Assembly: GCA_900184925.1 (NCBI GenBank)
Contig: FXYJ02000001.1
Span: forward strand, 186,001-250,000
DNA: 64,000 bases
Reading direction: 5' to 3'
From: Ruminococcaceae bacterium HV4-5-B5C
Lineage (GTDB): Bacteria; Bacillota; Clostridia; Oscillospirales; Acutalibacteraceae
Shown one piece after another: positions 44,882 to 52,104 of this stretch. The position numbers and the translations under genes were made by a program. How positions within the stretch are numbered: position 1 is the first letter of the stretch; every line of letters begins with the position of its first letter. The notes under the pieces are model-generated. The model was given only the letters and a program-made list of their open reading frames with translations, searched no databases and was not told the DNA's origin.

Positions 44882-45641
44882 CATTGACCGAATTTCCATC
44901 CGTTTTGGCGGCCTGACTGCCGTTTCCGAGTTTTCCATGTCGATGGAGAAGAATGATATCTGCGGCCTCATCGGGCCGAACGGCGCAGGGAAAACAACGG
45001 TCTTCAACATGCTGACCGGTGTTTACCGCCCGAACAGCGGAACAATCCGCTTTGACGGTGAGTCGATTGCGGGCCTGAAGCCTTATGATATTACCGGCAA
45101 GCGAATTTCCCGTACCTTCCAGAACATACGTCTGATGAAAAACCTCACCGTGCTGGAAAACGTGAAGATTTCGTTCGTCTACCAGACGAAGTGCAGTCTT
45201 GCATCGTCGATTCTCCGTCTTCCGAGTTACTTCCGGGAAGAGGAAGAAGTCGAAAGACAGTCCATGGAACTGCTGAAAGTGTTCCACCTTGACGGGAAAA
45301 AGGATGAACTGGCCACAAACCTTCCTTATGGGGAACAGCGTCGTCTCGAGATTGCGCGTGCGCTTGCCACGAAGCCGAAGCTTTTGCTGCTGGATGAACC
45401 CGCGGCGGGCATGAACCCTCAGGAAACCCAGGAACTGGCCGAGCTGATCCGCTGGATCCGCAAGGAATTCGATATCGCCATCCTCCTGATCGAACACGAC
45501 ATGCGCCTCGTCATGAGCGTGTGCGAAAATATCATTGTGCTGGATTACGGCAAAATCATTGCGGAAGGGGAGCCGGAAAAAATCCGGAACGACCCGAAAG
45601 TGATTGAGGCCTATCTCGGCGAGGAGGCGGCCCATGCTTAA
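44868..45641 (+). CDS. livG: Branched-chain amino acid ABC transporter ATPase LivG
   Basis: The 257-residue ATPase has Walker A GPNGAGKTT (~37), QNIRLMKNLTVLENV, the signature region LPYGEQRRLEIARAL, Walker B LLLLDEPAAGMNP and IEHDMRLVM. The MNP after Walker B and the EAYLGEE C-terminus are LivG features. GGAGGCGACAAG precedes the ATG inside the livM end. Confidence 0.94.
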   Translation: MPLLDIDRISIRFGGLTAVSEFSMSMEKNDICGLIGPNGAGKTTVFNMLTGVYRPNSGTIRFDGESIAGLKPYDITGKRISRTFQNIRLMKNLTVLENVKISFVYQTKCSLASSILRLPSYFREEEEVERQSMELLKVFHLDGKKDELATNLPYGEQRRLEIARALATKPKLLLLDEPAAGMNPQETQELAELIRWIRKEFDIAILLIEHDMRLVMSVCENIIVLDYGKIIAEGEPEKIRNDPKVIEAYLGEEAAHA

Positions 45642-46338
45642 GATTACAAACCTGAATGTTTATTACGGCGGAATCCATGCGCTTTCCGACGTGAATATTG
45701 AAGTCAATGAGGGCGAGATCGTTACGCTGGTGGGTGCGAACGGCGCGGGGAAAACTTCCACGCTGCGTGCGATTTCCGGACTTGTGTCACCCGCAAGCGG
45801 AAGCATTGAGTTTGAGGGAAAAGACCTGATTAAGACGCCCTCCCACAAAATCCCGTATCTTGGAATTTCCCATGTCCCGGAAGGGCGCCGCATTTTCGCC
45901 AATATGTCCGTCGCAGAGAATCTGCAGCTCGGTGCTTACTGCCGGAATGATAAAGAAGAAATTGCGAAGGATTACGATGCTGTTTTCACTAAGTTCCCAC
46001 GCCTGAAGGAGCGCCTGCGGCAGCGCGCCGGAACGCTCAGCGGCGGCGAACAGCAGATGCTCGCGATGGGCCGGGCGCTGATGTCCCGCCCGAAGATCAT
46101 GCTTCTGGACGAACCGTCTATGGGTCTCGCACCGATTATCGTCAAAGAAATTTTCTCCATTATCCAGTCAATCAATCAGTCCGGAACGACGGTTCTTCTT
46201 GTCGAGCAGAACGCCAACATGGCGCTTTCAATTGCGAACCGAGCCTATGTCATTGAGACGGGGCGCATTACGCTTGAAGGAAGAGCATCCGATCTGCTGA
46301 CCGATGAATCCGTGAAAAAAGCCTACCTCGGCGGCTGA
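45634..46338 (+). CDS. livF: Branched-chain amino acid ABC transporter ATPase LivF
   Basis: The 234-residue ATPase starts MLKITNLNVYYGGIHAL and has Walker A GANGAGKTS, TLSGGEQQMLAMGRALM, Walker B MLLDEPSMGLAP, VEQNANMAL and the C-terminal KKAYLGG. The ATG overlaps the livG stop by 8 bp. A strong terminator follows. Confidence 0.95.
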   Translation: MLKITNLNVYYGGIHALSDVNIEVNEGEIVTLVGANGAGKTSTLRAISGLVSPASGSIEFEGKDLIKTPSHKIPYLGISHVPEGRRIFANMSVAENLQLGAYCRNDKEEIAKDYDAVFTKFPRLKERLRQRAGTLSGGEQQMLAMGRALMSRPKIMLLDEPSMGLAPIIVKEIFSIIQSINQSGTTVLLVEQNANMALSIANRAYVIETGRITLEGRASDLLTDESVKKAYLGG

Positions 46339-46354
46339 TTTTCGCATCTTATCA

Positions 46355-46388
46355 ATACCCTCCCGGAAAAATCCGGGAGGGTATTTTT
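46355..46388 (+). terminator. Terminator of the liv operon
   Basis: ATACCCTCCCGG and CCGGGAGGGTAT form a perfect 12-bp stem with a T-rich tail. Confidence 0.92.
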
Positions 46389-46397
46389 GTATCCCCA

Positions 46398-46420
46398 AAC
46401 CACACGTTAGACGTGTGGTT
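46398..46420. repeat. Perfect 10-bp inverted repeat at the chromosome/island junction
   Basis: AACCACACGT-TAG-ACGTGTGGTT. A compact perfect hairpin without a T-tail, resembling the subterminal hairpins of IS200/IS605-type elements; no transposase is present. Confidence 0.6.
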
Positions 46421-46450
46421 CGGTAAGAATGATAGAGTTGAATAAAAAAG

Positions 46451-46503
46451 CCCTTGATACAGTAAAATTGCGGTCTGTCAACTGCAAAATAAAGTATCAA
46501 GGG
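46451..46503. repeat. 53-base inverted-repeat structure CCCTTGATAC/GTATCAAGGG
   Basis: Two perfect 10-base arms enclose 33 bases, within which a shorter TTGC/GCAA pairing can nest. No ORF of significance is contained. It lies between the liv terminator and the island's first gene and could be a mobile-element remnant, an attachment-site relic or a small structured RNA. Confidence 0.5.
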
Positions 46504-46571
46504 GGCATTCACATGGTGAATGACATCGGTGGTTGTTTATTGAAAGGATCGGGAAACGTAAAACCAGCGAG

Positions 46572-46616
46572 CTTCCCGCCTGTGTGCGGATGCGGCAGGG
46601 AAGGGTGGTTTTTTAT
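46572..46616. terminator. Terminator at the left edge of the phage-derived island
   Basis: CTTCCCGCC pairs with GGC(A)GGGAAG with one bulged base. The plus side has a run of T (TTTTTTATT), and the minus side lies just past the ImmA-like stop codon. Confidence 0.65.
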
Positions 46617-47017
46617 TCAAAATTTTTCCCGCAGAAAACGGTATAGTATCGAACGGCTTTGACGATATCTTCTTCTGGGACATCAAAATATTCCGCAAGC
46701 GCCCAAACCTCAACATAACCGTGCCTCATGGCTTCGTTCATGGCGTCAAACGGAAGATACCGTTCGATCATCCACCGATTTGCCCTGTATTCGTGCCGCT
46801 CGATCAGGTCGAGAGGGCTGCAGACTTTATGGGTACAGCCGGTAGCACAGTGGCCTATTTCGTGGGCAATCGTACTTTTCAATTTTTTCGTTTCGCAAAA
46901 CTTTGACCCGTCAATAAAGATGCCGTAACGCCCGCTCATCTCAAGAGTTACTGCATCGTTAAAACCGACCGGATACCAGAAAAGATTTGCGCCGGCTTTT
47001 TGAATGTCATCTGCCAA
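46613..47017 (-). CDS. ImmA/IrrE-family metallopeptidase
   Basis: The 134-residue protein contains the zinc site STIAHEIGHCATGC (HExxH, ~50-60) followed by ERHEYRANRW, the downstream glutamate of ImmA/IrrE proteases. In ICEBs1 and many prophages such proteases cleave the adjacent repressor and so induce the element. It lies directly downstream of a CI-like repressor, the usual arrangement. The start is TTG 47017, weakly supported by GGAG nine bases upstream. Confidence 0.88.
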   Translation of the reverse strand: MADDIQKAGANLFWYPVGFNDAVTLEMSGRYGIFIDGSKFCETKKLKSTIAHEIGHCATGCTHKVCSPLDLIERHEYRANRWMIERYLPFDAMNEAMRHGYVEVWALAEYFDVPEEDIVKAVRYYTVFCGKNFE

Positions 47018-47053
47018 ATCAGAAAGCTCCGTATTGTTTCCTCCCCGAAAGAG

Positions 47054-47416
47054 CTATTGATTTTTCTTTTTATTCTGCTGCTCTTTAAAAAAACGCGCCA
47101 TTTCCAACAGCTTTTGCTTGTTTTCGTCCGTCAGCTCTTTTGCTTCGTCATGCATCGCATAAGTAAAGTCATCAAAAGTCACTTCCTGCCCTCCGGTTTT
47201 TCCGGAGGGATTTTCTTTTTGCTGTTCATTTCCCAGCAAATAGTCGGTGGAAACGCCAAAGTATGCAGCAATACGGTTTAGGGCGTCACCACGCGGCACA
47301 TAGCCGTGGTTTTTCCAATTGCTCACATTCGATTTATTAATCTGACATTCTTCTGCGGCCTTACTTGGCTTTATGCCTTTTTGGTTGCAAAGATCGAAAA
47401 ATCTGTCGTAGAACAT
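47054..47416 (-). CDS. CI-like helix-turn-helix repressor
   Basis: The 120-residue protein has an N-terminal HTH_3/XRE domain (KGIKPSKAAEECQINKSNVSNWKNHGY, residues ~12-38; then ALNRIAAYFGVSTDYLLG, typical of the domain end) and a short Lys/Glu-rich C-terminal tail with no peptidase fold. ATG 47416 follows AAGGAG. The neighbouring ImmA-like protease suggests induction by repressor proteolysis rather than RecA-driven self-cleavage. Confidence 0.9.
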   Translation of the reverse strand: MFYDRFFDLCNQKGIKPSKAAEECQINKSNVSNWKNHGYVPRGDALNRIAAYFGVSTDYLLGNEQQKENPSGKTGGQEVTFDDFTYAMHDEAKELTDENKQKLLEMARFFKEQQNKKKNQ

Positions 47417-47490
47417 AAATCTGCACTGCTCCTTAAAGTTAAAGAACATAACAAAAAAGTGTTGACAGGTTTATGTTCATGGACTATACT
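47411..47490. promoter_or_regulatory. Repressor/Cro intergenic region: rightward promoter with operator half-sites
   Basis: Rightward TTGACA (47462-47467) and TATACT (47485-47490) with a 17-bp spacer. GAACATAA (47444-47451) and TTATGTTC (47471-47478) form an inverted repeat flanking the -35 box, and a third GAACATAA (47411-47418) overlaps the repressor start codon. These are candidate operators for the CI-like and Cro-like proteins. Confidence 0.75.
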
Positions 47491-47634
47491 GAGAATCAGG
47501 AAGTTGCAGTACATAAACATATCGTGCCGAATTCAATGATCTGACGCTCACTGAGTTCATGTTCTAAAATCTTTCAGACAGATAATAGCACAAAAGTTTA
47601 AGAAATGCAACAATTAATTGAAGAAGGTGAAAAA

Positions 47635-47832
47635 ATGCCCGCACATTGGACAGCAAGCATAGTTGCTTCCCTGCATGCCAATCGGATTACCAAAAAGCAG
47701 CTTGCGGAACAGATCGGCTGCACACCGGAATACGTCAGCATGGTATTGAATGGTCACCGCAGTCCAAAGGGAGCAGCGGAGACATTCAGCCGGGCGCTGA
47801 ACGACCTCATTCAGCAAAAACAGGCCGGGTAA
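47635..47832 (+). CDS. Cro-like small helix-turn-helix protein
   Basis: The 65-residue protein is almost entirely one HTH: ANRITKKQLAEQIGCTPEYVSMVLNGHRSPKG (outline, residues ~14-46). ATG 47635 is preferred over an in-frame ATG at 47605 because GAAGGTG lies upstream. It is transcribed from the rightward promoter opposite the repressor and is probably the early regulator. Confidence 0.82.
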   Translation: MPAHWTASIVASLHANRITKKQLAEQIGCTPEYVSMVLNGHRSPKGAAETFSRALNDLIQQKQAG

Positions 47833-47839
47833 TTTCCGC

Positions 47840-47977
47840 ATGACAGAAAAGCAGGCAAATGAATGTTTTGCGAAAAAGAACGTCACCCTGTTTTTCGGCA
47901 GAAAGCAGCAGAAGGAATCAGGAACGTTTGTGCAAAGGTCAGATCCGCGGTTAAGGCATTTAGTCCCCCCCCCCTAA
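47840..47977 (+). CDS. Possible small early ORF ending in a C10 tract
   Basis: A 45-codon frame (MTEKQANECFAKKNVTLFFG at its start) follows the Cro-like gene by 7 bp. It ends three codons into a run of ten C (47965-47974) and then TAA. The Shine-Dalgarno is weak. The product is not recognised. A change in tract length would alter the C-terminus. Confidence 0.35.
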   Translation: MTEKQANECFAKKNVTLFFGRKQQKESGTFVQRSDPRLRHLVPPP

Positions 47978-48126
47978 GCAACTGGAACAGACGGTTGGAT
48001 AAGCCTATTATAGCAGAAACGCTGTCCGATAAACCGGATAACTGAGGGAGCAGGTACGAGAATTTTAATTGGCGGGAATCCGAAAGAAACAGCGCCTGAA
48101 GGTCCCATGTGAAAGGATTGATCAAA
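47978..48126 (+). other. Short non-coding stretch in the early region
   Basis: No convincing coding or regulatory element is seen here; a TATTATAG at about 48007-48014 is the only -10-like sequence. Confidence 0.3.
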
Positions 48127-48288
48127 GTGCAGTTCAGCAAGCAGTTTGCCGGCATCCGCAGCCGGGGCGGGGTCTGCGTCGCAGCAGTGTGCAGCAGTCG
48201 GAGCGGAAAACGGGACGATTCTTCGACAAAAATCGCCGTGAATGACCGGGAGCATCCCGGCAAGCAGGAGAGGGATGAAACAGCATGA
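48127..48288 (+). CDS. Possible small ORF coupled to the next gene
   Basis: A 53-codon frame from GTG 48127 (preceded by AAAGGA) reads QFSKQFAGIRSRGGVCVAAV and later Lys/Asp-rich sequence. Its TGA overlaps the ATG of the following gene (ATGA), the main argument that it is translated. No family recognised. Confidence 0.35.
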   Translation: MQFSKQFAGIRSRGGVCVAAVCSSRSGKRDDSSTKIAVNDREHPGKQERDETA

Positions 48289-48734
48289 ACAGAGACGTCG
48301 TTGAAGCACTTCGCAGGCTGCAGATGACGGTCAGCCATGCGGCGCACACGTCCGCAGACAGGGCGGCGGTGAACGCCTACAGCAGGCTGTGGCTTTCCAT
48401 CGTGAATGCTGCGGCTGGATGTGCGTCCGATCTTGAGCAGAAAAAGGTCGCTCCCGGTGCTGCGACTTTTTGCGCAGAGACAAAGACGGCAAATGACAGG
48501 CCGCTCAAGGATACATACATTATCGCCCGGCACATTCAGGGGGCGGGCGGCATTTTTCAGGCAGCCGGAGACACGCTTGAGCTTGCCTGCGGCTGTGCGG
48601 CAGTACTGGAAGGGCTGGCGGTGAAACTGCCGAAAAAAGTCCTGATTGCCGCTATCCTGACAGGCTGCGATCACAGCGGGATCACTGTGGACGAGCTGGT
48701 CAGGGCACACGGGAGGGTATGCGGAGATTTGTGA
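48285..48734 (+). CDS. Unknown island protein (149 residues)
   Basis: The protein starts MNRDVVEALRRLQMTVSHAAH, is largely helical and alanine-rich and has six cysteines without a clear zinc motif. GGAGAGGGATG precedes the start. Its place between the Cro-like gene and the replication genes suggests an early phage function, but nothing in the sequence defines it. Confidence 0.65.
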   Translation: MNRDVVEALRRLQMTVSHAAHTSADRAAVNAYSRLWLSIVNAAAGCASDLEQKKVAPGAATFCAETKTANDRPLKDTYIIARHIQGAGGIFQAAGDTLELACGCAAVLEGLAVKLPKKVLIAAILTGCDHSGITVDELVRAHGRVCGDL

Positions 48735-48898
48735 GATTACAAACGCCGGTGCCGCGCGGTGCGCCATGTGCCCCCGGCCTCTGAAAAGCCCGGGAACGAT
48801 ACAGCTCTCAGAGACCGGCTCAGGAACTTCCCTGCTTTCAGCATCAGCGGGGAAGAAATGCCCGGTCACAGTATTTTAAAAGGCGGTGCGCATCGAAA

Positions 48899-49750
48899 GT
48901 GCTGAACAGTATATGGATTGAACTACACCAGGAAATGCCGCGGCACCCAAAAACGCTGGCGCTTGCGCAGACCCTGAAGGTCAGCCGGAGGGAAACGGTC
49001 GGCATTCTTGTGGACCTGTGGACGTGGGGTCTCAGCTGCGCAGATGAGGATGGAAACCTGAAAGCCATCGGGCAGGAGGGAATTGCGCTTGCTTTAGACT
49101 GGCCGGTCAGAAGAGCCGGAAAGCTCGTTGATGCGTTTGTGGCCTGCCAGTGGCTCGACAGTCTCGGCGGAGGGAAATACCGCCTGCATGACTGGCCCGA
49201 TTACACGGGCAGATTATCGGAAAAGCGAAAGGATGCGGAACGGAAACGGCAGGCACGGAAGCGCGGACAGTCCCCCGCAAATCCTCTGAAAAGTCCGAAA
49301 GCGTTCCCGGACAATCCTGCAAATATCCGCGGACTGTCCCCGGACAGTCCGACACGAACCGTACGCGCGGGTCTAACCCTACCCCACCAAACCGAACCGA
49401 ACCGGAATAACCCCGGTGATAAGAATACCCCATCCTTTCCTACGGAAGAGGAGGCAAAGCCTGACGGCGGGGCAGAGCAGAGATTCGGACGGATCTGTCA
49501 GGAATTTGAGGAGAAGGTCAAGCCGATGCCTTCCTCAAAGGATGGAGCCATCCTGTCGGAGCTTTTCCGGGACTATCCGGAGCAGAGCATTCTGGATGCC
49601 ATCTCGGAGACGGCACGCTGCAGGGGACGTTCGGCGTCGTATGTGCGCAGTGTTCTGCTGAATGCCGGTCAGAAGGCCAAGGGCCCTCCTGTGAGGGCGC
49701 CCGGCCCCGATCTGTCGGACCCGGAGCGCTATAAAAATTTTGGGAAGTGA
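48899..49750 (+). CDS. Phage replication-initiation protein, DnaD-like
   Basis: The 283-residue protein has an N-terminal winged-helix-like region (IWIELHQEMPRHPKTLALAQ, then RRETVGILVDLWTWGLSCADEDG), found at the front of many phage replication initiators. A basic linker (EKRKDAERKRQARKRGQSP) and a C-terminal helical region (AILSELFRDYPEQSILDAI) follow. The start is GTG 48899, with AAGGCGG upstream. A DnaC-like loader follows at once, the classic order in Firmicute prophages. Confidence 0.75.
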   Translation: MLNSIWIELHQEMPRHPKTLALAQTLKVSRRETVGILVDLWTWGLSCADEDGNLKAIGQEGIALALDWPVRRAGKLVDAFVACQWLDSLGGGKYRLHDWPDYTGRLSEKRKDAERKRQARKRGQSPANPLKSPKAFPDNPANIRGLSPDSPTRTVRAGLTLPHQTEPNRNNPGDKNTPSFPTEEEAKPDGGAEQRFGRICQEFEEKVKPMPSSKDGAILSELFRDYPEQSILDAISETARCRGRSASYVRSVLLNAGQKAKGPPVRAPGPDLSDPERYKNFGK

Positions 49751-49755
49751 GCACC

Positions 49756-50532
49756 ATGGACGAAAAAATACTTACCCGGCCGAATGTCTACGACACCGGA
49801 AAAGTTTGCCCCAAGTGCGGCGGGCACATCTATGCGGCAAAAATTCTGATCGGCGGCAACACGGTCGAGTTCAAAAAGCCGTGCTCCTGCCGCAATGCCG
49901 AGATCATGGCGGAAGATGCGGAAAAAAGGAATCTCAGAAAAGCGAGAGCCGAAGAGGCCCGCCGTCGCTGGGCCGAGATTCCGGACATGTTTGCGGGTGC
50001 GGCGCTGAAAGGATATCGGCGGATGCCGGGCACCGAAGAAGCATTCGAAGCCGTGAAGGGTTACCTTACGAACCGCAGGGAAAACTTTGCCGCCGGGCGG
50101 GGGCTGATCCTGATCGGCGCCGTGGGATGCGGGAAGACGCACCTTGGCTGTGCAATCCTGAACTGCGCTCTGGAGGATGGGTATCATGCCGCATACTGGA
50201 ATGTGCCGCAGCAGCTTGAACTGTTGATGCCCGGAAACGCCGACACGAACCGCCGAACACAAATCCTCGACAAGGCTCTTCTTGCGGACATCCTGCTCAT
50301 GGATGACCTTGGGGCCGAAAAATCCAGTCTGTGGACACAGAAAGAACTGATGGTCATTCTGGACAAACGCTACCGGGAGAACAGGCCGACAGTCATCACC
50401 AGCAATCTCATGCTGACGGACGGCGAACTTCGGGCAACCTGCGGAGACCGTGCATTCAGCCGCTTATCCTCGGACCATTTTCAGGCCGTGGCGCTGACCG
50501 CCTCGGATTACAGAAGAAAACAGGGAGAATAA
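49756..50532 (+). CDS. DnaC-like replicative helicase loader ATPase
   Basis: The 258-residue protein has an N-terminal zinc-ribbon-like segment (CPKCGGH...CSC), then an AAA+ domain: ILIGAVGCGKTHLGCAIL (Walker A, ~118), DILLMDDLGAEKSS (Walker B, ~180) and TVITSNLML (sensor 1), as in DnaC/IstB loaders. GGGAAG precedes ATG 49756; a GTG three codons upstream overlaps the previous stop and is an alternative. Confidence 0.88.
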   Translation: MDEKILTRPNVYDTGKVCPKCGGHIYAAKILIGGNTVEFKKPCSCRNAEIMAEDAEKRNLRKARAEEARRRWAEIPDMFAGAALKGYRRMPGTEEAFEAVKGYLTNRRENFAAGRGLILIGAVGCGKTHLGCAILNCALEDGYHAAYWNVPQQLELLMPGNADTNRRTQILDKALLADILLMDDLGAEKSSLWTQKELMVILDKRYRENRPTVITSNLMLTDGELRATCGDRAFSRLSSDHFQAVALTASDYRRKQGE

Positions 50533-50533
50533 A

Positions 50534-51043
50534 ATGGAGGCGATCCGTTTGACAGTTGACGAAGTGAAGGAACTGCTCAAAATATACTATGACATACCGC
50601 GCATGATCGACGAGGAATGGGCGGCGATCCGCCACTGCGAACAAGAGAAAAACCGGATTGTGCCGCCGTCTGTCAACCTTACGGGACTGCCGGGCGGCAA
50701 AGGTCTGACGGGGGACCGCACGGCAAATATGGCACTTTCGGATCCGGCACGGTATTACGAAGAGGAGATCGTGAACTGCCGCAGGCGGATAGGCGACCTG
50801 CAGGAGAAACGAAACTGGTTTGGTACCATGCTCCGGAAGCTGGACCCCACGGATCGGTACATAATTGAGCTGCGTTACATGGGGGACCCGAAGAACCAGA
50901 AATATCATCGGCGGCCGACATGGAAGGAAATCGCGGTTAAAACGGAACTCAGTGACGGGCGCCTTCGGGAACGGATGCGGGTTTCCCTGCTCCAGCTGGC
51001 CATCATGTCCGATCAGACGGTTCCTCCGGAAACAGTTCGGTGA
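50534..51043 (+). CDS. Phage late-gene regulator, ArpU/RinA/sigma-70-region-4-like
   Basis: The 169-residue protein is helical, with a C-terminal HTH (DRYIIELRYMGDPKNQ, then RPTWKEIAVKTELSDGRLRERM) resembling sigma region 4 and the ArpU/RinA late activators of Firmicute phages. These act just before the packaging and structural genes. Here it is followed not by terminase but by a small ORF and tail genes. GGGAGAATAAA precedes the ATG. Confidence 0.7.
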   Translation: MEAIRLTVDEVKELLKIYYDIPRMIDEEWAAIRHCEQEKNRIVPPSVNLTGLPGGKGLTGDRTANMALSDPARYYEEEIVNCRRRIGDLQEKRNWFGTMLRKLDPTDRYIIELRYMGDPKNQKYHRRPTWKEIAVKTELSDGRLRERMRVSLLQLAIMSDQTVPPETVR

Positions 51044-51325
51044 AGGGCAGCCGCTTTCCGCCGGAAAGCGCCGATAACCGCCGGTTTCACACGCTTTCTC
51101 TGTGCTACAATAGAATCAGGGGAATTCGGAGAAGCGTTCGGCCATCTGGCCGGGCGCTTTTGTTTTCCTCCTGACCGGGCAGAACATGAGCGACAGCCGG
51201 AAACGCAGCGGTCAGCAGAAAATTTACCGGCAATCGTGCTGCCATGCCGCAGGGACGGGTCGGCAGCAACATTGCAATAAAAAGCAAAACCGGAGGCCCG
51301 GAAAACAAAGGAAAGGGGAATTGAC
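51044..51325 (+). other. Gap between late regulator and tail module
   Basis: This 282-bp stretch holds a -10-like TACAAT (51106-51111) without a good -35, as expected for an activator-dependent promoter, and the hairpin listed separately. No trace of a small terminase, HNH or capsid gene was recognised in any frame. Confidence 0.55.
51132..51166 (+). terminator. Terminator-like hairpin in the late leader
   Basis: AAGCGTTCGGCC and GGCCGGGCGCTT pair around an ATCT loop (one wobble/mismatch region), followed by TTGTTTTCC. It lies ~20 bp after the putative late promoter, so structural-gene expression would require readthrough. Confidence 0.65.
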
Positions 51326-51541
51326 TTGGCAGAAAAGAACTGGATGAAACGCGCTCTTGGCTCAAACCTCAAAAGGGCGCAGAAGCACAGGGTCAGGGCA
51401 TCATGGGATAACGGTCCGCCTGTGACCGTTTCCAAAGACGCTGCCAACAGTGGCAGAATGCGCTGCCGTGTAATGGATATCTGCAGTCGTGCACTGCGGA
51501 GATTCAGCCAGGCAACGGCACAGAGGGAAGGAACGATATGA
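51326..51541 (+). CDS. Unknown small basic protein before the tail genes
   Basis: The 71-residue basic protein reads AEKNWMKRALGSNLKRAQKH and onward. TTG 51326 follows AAAGGGGAA, and its stop overlaps the next ATG (ATGA), supporting translation. No family recognised. Confidence 0.5.
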   Translation: MAEKNWMKRALGSNLKRAQKHRVRASWDNGPPVTVSKDAANSGRMRCRVMDICSRALRRFSQATAQREGTI

Positions 51542-52104
51542 GCCTTTATCAAGATCTGATGGATCTGGCTTATGCGGTTACCTGCACGACGCTGGATCTG
51601 GATCCGGCCGACAAGCCTCAGAATATCATACCGTTTGACCTTACCGACGATTCCGGTTTGCTGACGGATCCGCATTCCGATGTGGTGCTGTATAACGTTC
51701 AGTTTGATAACCGCGACAGCAATCGGCAGATTGACACGACCGTAGAAGACAAAAGCCCTGTGTCCCTGAACAGGCAAATCCGGTACGTGCAGAGTCTGCG
51801 CATCCTCTGGCAGGTTTATGGAGACGACGGCTTTGAGTGGGCGGACAGGATCCGGATCAAACTGTTCAGCCCGGACGTTCAGGCTCTGTTGGCGGCAAAG
51901 GGAATATCACTGATCCCCGACGTACAGGAAGCACAGTATGTCCCGGAGAAAGTCGGCCAGCAGTGGTACAGGCGATATGACCTGAACGCCGGTTTCAACC
52001 GCCTTGTAACCATGGAAGAAACGGTGCCCGCAGTTGCCAGCACCGAAATTAATGTTTTAGACAAAAAAGGAGTGGTAAGCATATGCTCAATCTTAAATCC
52101 ATAA
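51538..52104 (+). CDS. Tail terminator/neck-like protein (LIC_12616-type)
   Basis: The 188-residue protein (SLYQDLMDLAYAVTCTTL; NIIPFDLTDDSGLLTDPHSD; RQIRYVQSLRILWQVYGDDG) resembles the small protein that immediately precedes the DUF3383 sheath gene in Pam3/ZF40-like myovirus tail modules and caps the tail. Its end overlaps the sheath start by 22 bp. The function is inferred mainly from position. Confidence 0.65.
   Translation: MSLYQDLMDLAYAVTCTTLDLDPADKPQNIIPFDLTDDSGLLTDPHSDVVLYNVQFDNRDSNRQIDTTVEDKSPVSLNRQIRYVQSLRILWQVYGDDGFEWADRIRIKLFSPDVQALLAAKGISLIPDVQEAQYVPEKVGQQWYRRYDLNAGFNRLVTMEETVPAVASTEINVLDKKGVVSICSILNP

Noticed and set aside
46513..46662. A 50-codon frame (MVNDIGGCLLKGSGNVKP...) after the second inverted repeat
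   Set aside because: It runs through a terminator hairpin and into the convergent ImmA-like gene and has no recognisable domain; possibly a transposase-like remnant, but unsupported.
47863..48045. A 60-codon frame crossing the C10 tract
   Set aside because: No Shine-Dalgarno, composition without protein-like pattern, and overlap with a slightly better candidate at 47840-47977.
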